Shown here in pieces: positions 1 through 6,767 of a DNA stretch of 10,457 nucleotides (position 1 is its first letter; every line of letters begins with the position of its first letter). A model generated the notes under the pieces. The model was not told the DNA's origin and made no database searches. It worked only from the letters and a program-made list of their open reading frames with translations. This stretch comes from Desulfuromonadaceae bacterium UBA6124 (GTDB lineage: Bacteria; Desulfobacterota; Desulfuromonadia; Desulfuromonadales; Trichloromonadaceae), in assembly GCA_002423365.1 (NCBI GenBank), contig DIVU01000164.1, positions 1-10,457 on the forward strand. Direction: 5' to 3'. The translations under genes and the position numbers were made by a program.

Positions 1-529
1 AGACGGCGCCGCCGGCGCAGGGGCCAAAAATCCCCGAGAGCTGGGGGATAACCCCGGAGGCACGCACGTTGCGCAGGAAAATATCGGCGTAACCAGCCAG
101 GCTCTCGATCCCCTCCTGAATACGCGCCCCTCCCGAGTCATTGAGGCCAATGAGCGGCGCGCCGTTCTGCACGGCCATATCCATGACCTTGCAGATTTTT
201 TCGGCGAAGGTTTCCGACAAAGAGCCGCCGAGCACGGTGAAATCCTGGGAAAAGACATAGACCAGGCGGCCGTCGATGGTGCCGTAGCCGGTCACCACCC
301 CGTCACCGGGCACCTGGGATTTCTGCATGTCAAAATGGTGACAGCGGTGGGTCTTGAACATGTCAAATTCTTCAAAACTTCCCTCGTCGAGAAGCAGCGC
401 CAACCGTTCCCGGGCGGTGCGCCGCCCCTGGTTGTGCTGTTTTTTGATCCTCTCGGTGCCTCCCCCCTGCATTGCCTGCTGGCGCATCAGTAAAAGATGA
501 TTGATTTTTTCTTCCATCGTTTGAGCCAT
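1..529 (-). CDS. Acyl-CoA carboxylase carboxyltransferase subunit (PccB/MmdA type), 3' end beyond window
   Basis: N-terminal 176 residues of a biotin-dependent carboxyltransferase; the rest lies beyond the left edge. The family moves a carboxyl group between carboxybiotin and an acyl-CoA (propionyl-CoA carboxylase beta, or the alpha subunit of the Na+-pumping methylmalonyl-CoA decarboxylase). Seen here: an N-terminal helical region with the basic stretch GRRTARERLALLLDEGSF (35-52), FSQDFTVLGGSLSE (93-106), NDSGGARIQEG (130-140) and IFGPCAGGAV (167-176), all typical of the crotonase-like N-domain that binds acyl-CoA. The ATG at 529 was chosen because GAAGGA (543-538) lies 8 nt upstream; Met5 is a possible alternative. 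It follows the ABM-domain gene by 37 bp on the same strand, so the two are probably co-transcribed. Substrate, and carboxylase versus decarboxylase use, cannot be decided from this half. Propionyl/methylmalonyl-CoA is the best guess. Confidence 0.9.
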   Translation of the reverse strand, partial: MAQTMEEKINHLLLMRQQAMQGGGTERIKKQHNQGRRTARERLALLLDEGSFEEFDMFKTHRCHHFDMQKSQVPGDGVVTGYGTIDGRLVYVFSQDFTVLGGSLSETFAEKICKVMDMAVQNGAPLIGLNDSGGARIQEGIESLAGYADIFLRNVRASGVIPQLSGIFGPCAGGAV

Positions 530-566
530 GGCCGTAATCCTTCACATGTGAGGCGCGTTTACGCGA

Positions 567-854
567 TCAACCGTTGTAATAGATCTGATACAGGGTCTCG
601 TGGCCGAGAATCCGGTCGACCTGAGACTGCAAGTCGATACGCTGCTCGTTGCGCAGCCACTGGTTCCAGTTTTCCAGGGACTTCCAGGTGCTGATAACCA
701 GATTCTCCTCGGGATCGTCGTAGTTGACCAGGGTTTCACCGGAGATGTAGCCGACCTGGGCGTTGGCCACAGCCCGCATCTGCAGCAGCAACGGGCGGAT
801 TTCGTTCTGTTTTTCCTTGGGTACGCGCCTGACGATGATGATCTTGACGGCCAT
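567..854 (-). CDS. Small ABM-domain (antibiotic biosynthesis monooxygenase-like) protein
   Basis: A 95-residue single-domain protein with the pattern of the dimeric alpha/beta-barrel ABM fold: a first beta strand (KIIIVRRVP, 4-12), a helix (EKQNEIRPLLLQMRAVA, 14-30), a strand pair ending in YISGETLVNYDDPEENLVIS (36-55), then the family's WKSLENWNQWLRNEQR helix (57-72) and a final strand (LYQIYY, 88-93). Members include quinol monooxygenases and haem-degrading IsdG-like enzymes, but many copies have no known reaction. Trp57, Trp63 and Trp66 fit the common ABM aromatic pattern; I do not see a clear IsdG-type Asn/His haem set, so haem breakdown is not supported. The ATG at 854 has a strong GGAGGAG Shine-Dalgarno a few bases upstream. 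It lies directly upstream of the carboxyltransferase gene, suggesting a regulatory or accessory role in acyl-CoA metabolism (inference). Confidence 0.8.
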   Translation of the reverse strand: MAVKIIIVRRVPKEKQNEIRPLLLQMRAVANAQVGYISGETLVNYDDPEENLVISTWKSLENWNQWLRNEQRIDLQSQVDRILGHETLYQIYYNG

Positions 855-935
855 GGGCTCCTCCAGCGAAGGGATAGAGAATGTATGGTAAGAACGACCC
901 TTTTTCGCACAAATTAACCGACTGCAATCTTCATA

Positions 936-996
936 CCCTGCGTTGTGAAAACCGCAGGGGCACCCCCGCTAAAAACAACGGTGAGACCTGCCCCTG
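936..996. repeat. Overlapping inverted repeats sharing one arm (two exclusive hairpins)
   Basis: Arm A is CCCTGCG (936-942), arm B is CGCAGGGGCA (953-962) and arm C is TGCCCCTG (989-996). A pairs perfectly with the left part of B (7 bp, 10-nt loop), and the right part of B pairs perfectly with C (8 bp, 26-nt loop). Both hairpins use the bases at 955-959, so they cannot form together. The repeats lie between the DUF748 gene stop (1016) and the ABM gene start (854), both on the minus strand. Neither stem is followed directly by a run of T, so a simple intrinsic terminator is not supported. A role in attenuation, RNA stability or protein binding is possible but unproven. Confidence 0.45.
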
Positions 997-1000
997 AGTC

Positions 1001-1027
1001 AAAAATCGTCCGCCGTCAGCGGGCGAC
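1001..1027 (-). terminator. Weak candidate terminator at the DUF748 stop codon
   Basis: Reading the minus strand, GTCGCC (1027-1022) can pair with GGCGGAC (1014-1008) with one bulged G around the TGA stop, followed two bases later by TTTTT (1005-1001). The stem is only six base pairs and overlaps the last codons, so it may be weak or fortuitous. Confidence 0.25.
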
Positions 1028-4000
1028 CACGTCGAATTCCACCCGGTTGCCGGTGGCATCCTTCTCCTTCGGCTTTTTGTCGATATCGGGCCGCGTCTGG
1101 AAAAGACGATCCGTTTGCAACCCGCCGGGACCGGTCAGGTGGTTCACCACCGCCGCCATGCGCGCCTGCGCCAGGGCCTTCAACTGGCGCGGCCCGACCT
1201 CGGTATTGGCCAGGATCAGTTTTTCCATCTCCTCCGCCGGCAGACTCTTGTTCAACCCCAACACGTTGCGGGGTTTGGGGAAGTCGGCCTGGTCGTAGAC
1301 CTCTTCCATATAGCGTTCCCGCTCCTCCGGAAGAATCTCCACGTTTGCCTCGGTCTGTCCCGGCAGATTCTCCTTTTCATCCACCAGTTCAAGAAATTTC
1401 GCCTTACGCAGCCGCTGCTCCAAAAGCTCCTTGCGATAACCCTCTGGGTCTTTTTCGGCATCGACGAACCCGACGAGGTCCAGCCGCAACGCCGGTCGAT
1501 CCTTGAGCATGGCCGCCAGAGTATCGAGTTTTTGCTGTTCCGCCGGCAGCAGTTCCGAACTGCCGAAGGGAAAGATCGCCGCCGTGATGTCCTCGCCACC
1601 GCCGCCGAAAGCCGATTGCAGCAGGGAGAGCGGCGAAGTCGCCGCCTTGATCATCAGATTTTTCAGCACCGTCAGCACCACCGACCAAACGCTGAATTCG
1701 GGATCGTCGGTCCGGCCAGACACCGGGATATCGAGCTTGATCGCACCGTTGCGATCCTTGAGCAGGGCCACCGCCAATTTCACCGGCAAATTGACCGCCT
1801 GCTCGCTCTCGACCTCGTCACCAAAGGTGAACTGGTCGATCAATACCCGGTTCTGGGCCTGCAAGGTCTTTTCGGAGATTTTGTACTCCAGTTCGAGGGT
1901 CAGCTTCCCTTTTTCCACCGTGTAGCCGAGGTAGGTGCCGGCGTAGGGGGTGGCCGGCGACAGCTCGATATCCTTGAAACTGAGCTTGATGTCGGCGTAC
2001 AGCTCCTGCCCCAGGGGATTGATCTGCCCGGAAATCTGCAAGGGCGAATGGTTTTCCAGATGCCCGCGCAGATCGACCTCGGCCGGCGCCGCCCCCGAGG
2101 TAGTAATCTGCCCGATCTTGCCGCCGAGCTGGTACATGGTGGTGGAGAAATCCGGCTGCATCTGCCGGTCGGTGAAGGAGACCGTTCCCCCTTGCAAGGT
2201 GATGGCGTCGATGGTTATTTCCGGTCCAGGTTCGGCGGGCGCGGTTTCCGGCGGTGCCGGTGCGATGGTCGCAACGGCCTTGACGGGCGCCGCCGGTTCG
2301 GATCCCTCATTTTCCCCGGTGGCCGTTTTCGGTTCATCCGCAGCGACGATCCCCTTCAGGTTGAGAAAACCCTTTTCATCGATGACGATCCGCGCCGTGT
2401 AGTCGCTCAGGGCGATGCCGCCGATATGGAGGGCGAAGGGCTGGATATCCCCGGCGATGTCGTCGATCTGCAAACTCCCCCAGCGCAACAGCTCCTCGCG
2501 AAGCTCGCCGTCGAGACCGTAAAAGTTGCGGATACCGAGATTGCCGGAGAAAGCCCCGGTCAGCCCTGCCTTTTTCGGATCGAGCTTGACCTTCAGATCG
2601 GTGTTGAGCTGGCCGTCGGCGAGGATCATGCGCACCGAATCGGGGAAGTAGGGGACGAAATCGGTCAGGGCGATCCCCTTAAGACGGCTGCGCAGGTTGA
2701 GCTTGCCGGTCGCGGCGACCACGTCGCCGGAAAGGTCAAGTTTTCCGGATTTGCCGTACCCGCTCTTCAGACTGAAGGGGCTGGTGACGGCGTCCGGACC
2801 GGCGAGATTTTTGATGGACAGTTCGAGACCGCTCAGCACATGCCGCACCGGTTTCTTCGGCCTCTGGTCGGTGAAGGCGATACGCAAGCCCTGGGCGGCA
2901 ATCTCTCCCACCCGGTAACTGAGCGGCGGTTTGGCCTCGGTCAGCGCCGCGGCAACGGGCATCTGTTCCAGTTTCTGGGGGGGCGGCTCCGTTTCCCGTA
3001 GCAGGTTGAGGGGCGACACCCGCCTGTCGCGGTCCATGGACAGTACCACCGCCCCCTCGGCCAGTTCGACCCGACCAATCTCCAGTTGCCGGCGGGCATC
3101 GTCGAACTGGACTCCGTCCACCTTGAGGCGAGCCAGCTTCAGTTCTTCGTCGCCACCGAAGGGGACTTGCAGATTCTGCACATCCAGCGCGGCATTGGCG
3201 ACCTTGAGCACACCCTCGCGGAAATCGAGGCCGGCCCGCGCCGCCGCCGTCCCCGCCAGCGGGTAGTTCAGAAACAGGGAAAGGTAGGGATGGTACTCCT
3301 TCAGGCTAAGCCCGCTCAGATCCACGGTGGTTGCCACCGCCAGCGGTTCCAGCACCAGTGCCCCGTCGACCTTGAGCCGCTCTTCGCGGTCGGTCTGCAG
3401 GGAAAGATCGTAGACGGCGCGGCTCTCGGGGGCGGTGGAGAAATCCCTGACGGTCAGATCGAGACCGCTGATGTCGCGCTGGAAGCCTCCTTCGGGAACG
3501 GCGTCGCGGAAGGCGAGTCGACCGTTTTTCACCAGCAGGGTCTTCAGCGTCGCCAGGAAGGGGGCGGGCTTTTCAGCGGCGGACTTCGCTTCGGCCGGCT
3601 TCGGCTCGGGCTCAACCGTTTTTGCCGGCTCCGAAGAGGGGGCCGGCTGCGCCAGTCGGGCGAAATTAAGTTCGCCGGACTGGTTGCGATCCAGGTTGAT
3701 CACCGGGCTGTAAATGTAGACGCCATCGAGCAGCACCTGGTTTTCGAGCACCCGCGAGGTCGCCAGATCGACATTGACCAGCGGCAGTTTCAGCAGGTCG
3801 GCTCCGGAGGGTTCGGCGATATCGATCTCCGAAAGCCGGACCTTGCCTCCCACCTCCAACTCCGGGGCCTTCTCCTCCGTCGCCCGATAGACTAACTGAA
3901 GATCCGAACCGAGCTTGCCGGAGCGCACCTGAACCGGCAGGGGCGCCGGAACCAGTTTGAGGTAGAAGGGGATATCCACGTCGCTGAGAAGCAGATCGAC

Positions 4001-4669
4001 GGAGGCTTCCACCGCCTCGGTGAAGAGCTTGAGCTGCCCTTCCCCCCGGATGAGGGCATCGTTGAGCACCAGCGACAGGGCCGGGGTGACGTACTGATCG
4101 AGGAGGTAAGGGACATTGCCGATAAAGGGGACGGCAAGATTCAGCCGCTTCAGGGTGTGACGTTGGGCCTCGGCCCCTTCTTTACGCTCCACATAGAGCG
4201 CTTCGCCGTTGACGATGCGCAGGTTGTTGAGGGAAAAGAGGAAGGGCTCGGCCGGAGCCGAAGCTTCTTCCGGCGGGGCATCCTCGGGTTTTTCCGAACC
4301 GGCGAAATCGGAAAAACTGAAGGTGTCGCCTTCCCTGAAGACCTGAGCGTAGGGAGCGACCAGGTCGAACTTGTTGACAATCAACGCCTTTTCAAAGATC
4401 GACTTGGGGCTGACCTGAATTTCCAGGCGCTCCAGCCCGGCGAAACGCTCGTCGCTGTTCGGCTCGCTGAGGGCGAAATCTTCCACCACCAGTTTCCAGG
4501 TCAGCACGTTCAGAGAGAGATCGCCGAGGGTCAGGGTCCGGCCGGTATTCTCCTTCAGCCAGTTGCCGCCGAAATGCCGCACCAGGTTCGGTAGCGCCAG
4601 CAGGGTTGCCGAGCCCAGGATCAGCAACCCGACGACAATCCCCAGCGTCCATTTCAGCCAACGTTTCAT
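1016..4669 (-). CDS. DUF748 / AsmA-like envelope protein with N-terminal membrane anchor
   Basis: A 1217-residue protein with one N-terminal membrane segment (about 8-27, GIVVGLLILGSATLLALP) after a short basic end, then a very large periplasmic part. Three clear DUF748 repeats occur at about residues 385, 595 and 828, opening LAFRDAVP, IAFTDQRP and VSFTDRQMQP, each followed by a leucine-patterned beta stretch. Pro/Glu/Ala-rich linkers near 135, 350 and 808 separate the beta-rich blocks. Near 1022-1085 a segment beginning ITAAIFPFGSSELLPAEQQK resembles an OmpA-like C-domain in altered form. AsmA/TamB relatives form lipid-carrying beta-groove bridges between the inner and outer membranes; that job is plausible here but inferred. 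The ATG at 4669 has GGGGGAGG just upstream and overlaps the macrodomain gene's stop in ATGA, suggesting translational coupling. Large proteins of this kind are usual in Geobacter-like bacteria, and the length is normal for them. Confidence 0.9.
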   Translation of the reverse strand: MKRWLKWTLGIVVGLLILGSATLLALPNLVRHFGGNWLKENTGRTLTLGDLSLNVLTWKLVVEDFALSEPNSDERFAGLERLEIQVSPKSIFEKALIVNKFDLVAPYAQVFREGDTFSFSDFAGSEKPEDAPPEEASAPAEPFLFSLNNLRIVNGEALYVERKEGAEAQRHTLKRLNLAVPFIGNVPYLLDQYVTPALSLVLNDALIRGEGQLKLFTEAVEASVDLLLSDVDIPFYLKLVPAPLPVQVRSGKLGSDLQLVYRATEEKAPELEVGGKVRLSEIDIAEPSGADLLKLPLVNVDLATSRVLENQVLLDGVYIYSPVINLDRNQSGELNFARLAQPAPSSEPAKTVEPEPKPAEAKSAAEKPAPFLATLKTLLVKNGRLAFRDAVPEGGFQRDISGLDLTVRDFSTAPESRAVYDLSLQTDREERLKVDGALVLEPLAVATTVDLSGLSLKEYHPYLSLFLNYPLAGTAAARAGLDFREGVLKVANAALDVQNLQVPFGGDEELKLARLKVDGVQFDDARRQLEIGRVELAEGAVVLSMDRDRRVSPLNLLRETEPPPQKLEQMPVAAALTEAKPPLSYRVGEIAAQGLRIAFTDQRPKKPVRHVLSGLELSIKNLAGPDAVTSPFSLKSGYGKSGKLDLSGDVVAATGKLNLRSRLKGIALTDFVPYFPDSVRMILADGQLNTDLKVKLDPKKAGLTGAFSGNLGIRNFYGLDGELREELLRWGSLQIDDIAGDIQPFALHIGGIALSDYTARIVIDEKGFLNLKGIVAADEPKTATGENEGSEPAAPVKAVATIAPAPPETAPAEPGPEITIDAITLQGGTVSFTDRQMQPDFSTTMYQLGGKIGQITTSGAAPAEVDLRGHLENHSPLQISGQINPLGQELYADIKLSFKDIELSPATPYAGTYLGYTVEKGKLTLELEYKISEKTLQAQNRVLIDQFTFGDEVESEQAVNLPVKLAVALLKDRNGAIKLDIPVSGRTDDPEFSVWSVVLTVLKNLMIKAATSPLSLLQSAFGGGGEDITAAIFPFGSSELLPAEQQKLDTLAAMLKDRPALRLDLVGFVDAEKDPEGYRKELLEQRLRKAKFLELVDEKENLPGQTEANVEILPEERERYMEEVYDQADFPKPRNVLGLNKSLPAEEMEKLILANTEVGPRQLKALAQARMAAVVNHLTGPGGLQTDRLFQTRPDIDKKPKEKDATGNRVEFDVVAR

Positions 4670-5211
4670 GCCTCCCCCTCGTTTCTTTGGTTGCCAAAAA
4701 TTTCACTATAGGCCGTCTGATAGATATCCAAATCCCTTGCGGAAAAACAGACCAGCAGCACCCGTTGCAATGGACCGCTAGGGGCAAGAAAATCGCGGAT
4801 TTCCCGCAGGGCGATGCGGCAGGCCCGTTCGATGGGAAAGCCGTAGACGCCGGTGCTGATCGAGGGAAAGGCGATGCTCCGCAGCCCCTTCTCCGCCGCC
4901 AGGCGCAGGCTCGCGCGGTAACAGGAAGCGAGCAGGTCGTCCTCGCCTTGACCGCCGCCGTGCCAGACCGGCCCGACGGTGTGGATGACGTAACGGGTTG
5001 GCAGCCGGTAACCGCCGGTGAGACGCGCCTCCCCCGTCGGGCAGCCGCCTAGGCTGCGGCATTCCGCCAGCAGTTCCGGCCCGGCGGCACGATGAATGGC
5101 GCCGTCTACTCCGCCGCCGCCGAGCAGGCTGTTGTTGGCGGCGTTGACGATGGCGTCGACGGTCAGGGTGGTGATATCGCCTTGTAGGCATTCAATAATG
5201 CGGTCGCCCAT
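4666..5211 (-). CDS. ymdB: Macrodomain O-acetyl-ADP-ribose deacetylase, MacroD/YmdB type
   Basis: A 181-residue single macrodomain. Seen: QGDIT (10-14, adenine/ribose pocket), NAANNSLLGGGGVDGAIHRA (23-42) and ISTGVYGFP (about 127-135, diphosphate loop). Asn26 and Asp36 align by motif with the catalytic Asn25 and Asp35 of Escherichia coli YmdB. The family hydrolyses O-acetyl-ADP-ribose and removes mono-ADP-ribose from acidic side chains; E. coli YmdB is also reported to inhibit RNase III. Length matches the family. The ATG at 5211 follows an AGGGAG Shine-Dalgarno about 7 nt away. Its TGA (4668-4666) overlaps the ATG of the DUF748 gene, so the pair is probably translated from one message. No functional reason for coupling an ADP-ribose hydrolase to an envelope protein is evident from the sequence. 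The family call is firm; the in vivo substrate is unknown. Confidence 0.93.
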   Translation of the reverse strand: MGDRIIECLQGDITTLTVDAIVNAANNSLLGGGGVDGAIHRAAGPELLAECRSLGGCPTGEARLTGGYRLPTRYVIHTVGPVWHGGGQGEDDLLASCYRASLRLAAEKGLRSIAFPSISTGVYGFPIERACRIALREIRDFLAPSGPLQRVLLVCFSARDLDIYQTAYSEIFGNQRNEGEA

Positions 5212-5466
5212 GGTTATCTCCCTGAATAGACAGGATTTAAGACTAAAAGATTAACGCAGCGCGGGCGTTATGCAATGTGTCGGGCCATTTCCTCCGTAGG
5301 CGCCGCGCCCCCCGATAACCGGCGAAAGGCTCGGAGAATCCCCAAACCTCGTCGAGCGAAGCTGTAAATTAGCGGTTTGCAAGGGATTGCGCTCTTTACA
5401 AAAATCCGCCGAGCCGTTAAGGTGGCGGCCGAAAACGTCCCCATCCCAACCGAAACCTGACCGGCC
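5212..5466. other. Divergent intergenic region between the macrodomain and radical SAM genes
   Basis: This 255-bp region must hold the promoters of both flanking units. On the plus strand, TTGCAA (5377-5382) and AAAAAT (5400-5405), 17 bp apart, form a modest sigma-70-like pair (4 of 6 matches each). No convincing promoter for the minus-strand unit was found. The segment around 5290-5370 is GC-rich with short inverted stretches but matches no riboswitch consensus I know. I see no tRNA, no clear small RNA and no convincing gene. Confidence 0.4.
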
Positions 5467-6762
5467 ATGAACATTTTGCTCATCAATCCCCCCAACTGCG
5501 GGCGCTCGATTCCCGAGGAACGCTACGGAATCACCAGCATCAAGCAGATTTTTCGCGGTGAGCCCCTGGCCCTAGAGACCTTGGCCGGCAATCTGCCCGG
5601 GCACGAGGTACGGATTCTCGACCTCAAGGCCCGTCCCGAGGCCCTGGACGATGGGCTGAAGGGCTTCACCCCCGACCTGATCGGTTTCACCGCCGTCACC
5701 TGCGAGGCCAACTGGGTGCGGGCCCAGGCGCAACGACTCCAGGCGGAATGCGGCGCGACGCTGGTGGTCGGCGGCATTCACGCCAGTAACAATCCGGAAT
5801 TATTCAACGTTTCCGGCATCGACTACGTCGTCCTCGGCCTCGGCAAGCAGAGCCTGCGGGAGCTGGTCGAGGCCATTGAAACCAGTGCCGACACCACGAG
5901 CATCCCCGGCGTCGCCCGCACCAACCCGGGCCGGCCCCTGCGCTGGAGGTCGCGCGCCTACAGCCGCGCCGATCTGGTGGAAGAGCGCCCCCCCCGCTAC
6001 GACCTGGTCGCCGCCGACCGCGACCGCTACACCCTGGCCGCCCTCGGCGTCCCCCTCGGCTTTGTCAGCTCGGCCTTCGGCTGCCCCTACGACTGCTCCT
6101 TCTGCTGCATCGCCGGGCTCACCGGCGGCCGTTACCTGAGCGCATCCATCGCCACGGTCATCCGCGATATCCAGCTCCTTAGGGATGTCCCGGTCATCCG
6201 CCTGGTCGACGCCAACACCTTCGGCAACCCCGAGCACGCCCGGACGCTCTGCCGAGCCATCGTCGCCGCCGGCATCGACAAGACCTTTCTCGCCGATGTC
6301 CGCGCCGACACCGTCGTCCGCCACCCGGACCTGCTGCGGGAGTGGCGGGATGCCGGGCTGCGCTCCGTGGTAATCGGTTTCGAGGAACTCAGCGACCACG
6401 GCCTCGACGCCTTGAACAAGTCGGCCTCCGCCGCCGCCAACCTGGAGGCGATCGCCATCCTTCACGAACTGGGAATCAATATCGTCGGCGACTTCATCGT
6501 CTCCCCCGACTATGTCGAAGAGGATTTCGCCCGCCTGGCCACCTACGTCGCCGAGCAGCGGATCGGCCTGCCGATCTACACCGTCCTCACCCCCCTGCCC
6601 GGCACGGCGCTGCACCGGCAGCTGCGCGCGCGTATCGTCAACCACGATCTCGACTATTACACCCTGGCCAACGCCGTGCTTCCCACCCGGCTGGACGAGG
6701 GGAAATTCTATCGCCAATTCGCCACTCTCTACCAGGCCGGCCACAAAGAGGTCAAACTCTGA
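5467..6762 (+). CDS. Cobalamin-binding-domain radical SAM protein
   Basis: A 431-residue protein with the class-B layout: an N-terminal B12-binding Rossmann-like domain (1 to about 145; opens MNILLINPPN, with FTAVTCEANW 74-83 and VVGGIHASNNPE 100-111), then a radical SAM core with CPYDCSFC, giving Cys206, Cys210 and Cys213 for the 4Fe-4S cluster. Later core strands include VIRLVDANTF (243-252), FLADVRADT (274-282) and VVIGFEELSD (301-310). The family cleaves S-adenosylmethionine to start radical chemistry; many B12-domain members methylate unactivated carbon or rearrange rings. No DxHxxG cobalamin-ligand motif is visible, as in many relatives. The ATG at 5467 gives the normal family start but has no good Shine-Dalgarno upstream. 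The KAS III-like gene begins 5 bp after the stop, so the two probably act in one pathway. The substrate is unknown; an ACP-bound or lipid-like acyl chain is an inference from context. Confidence 0.9.
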   Translation: MNILLINPPNCGRSIPEERYGITSIKQIFRGEPLALETLAGNLPGHEVRILDLKARPEALDDGLKGFTPDLIGFTAVTCEANWVRAQAQRLQAECGATLVVGGIHASNNPELFNVSGIDYVVLGLGKQSLRELVEAIETSADTTSIPGVARTNPGRPLRWRSRAYSRADLVEERPPRYDLVAADRDRYTLAALGVPLGFVSSAFGCPYDCSFCCIAGLTGGRYLSASIATVIRDIQLLRDVPVIRLVDANTFGNPEHARTLCRAIVAAGIDKTFLADVRADTVVRHPDLLREWRDAGLRSVVIGFEELSDHGLDALNKSASAAANLEAIAILHELGINIVGDFIVSPDYVEEDFARLATYVAEQRIGLPIYTVLTPLPGTALHRQLRARIVNHDLDYYTLANAVLPTRLDEGKFYRQFATLYQAGHKEVKL

Positions 6763-6767
6763 AAATC

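Noticed and set aside
1115..3001. Long plus-strand frame of 628 codons opposite the DUF748 gene
   Set aside because: It is an antisense shadow in high-GC DNA: composition is rich in Arg/Gly/Gln/Leu with no domain, while the minus strand encodes clear DUF748 repeats.
5310..5360. Possible GEMM-type (cyclic dinucleotide) riboswitch before the radical SAM gene
   Set aside because: Fragments such as gcgaaaggc look vaguely similar, but the conserved GGGACGCAAAGCC-like core is absent.
5268..5495. Minus-strand 75-codon frame in the divergent region
   Set aside because: It overlaps the radical SAM start, has no Shine-Dalgarno and no recognisable domain; more likely chance.
5800..6744. Minus-strand frame of 314 codons opposite the radical SAM gene
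   Set aside because: Gly/Ala/Val/Asp-rich shadow with no domain; the plus strand holds the CxxxCxxC motif and family order.
6342..6767. Upstream extension of the KAS III-like frame to 6342
   Set aside because: The extension is Arg/Pro-rich, lies inside the radical SAM gene and has no family similarity; MPMDVF at 6768 is the natural start.
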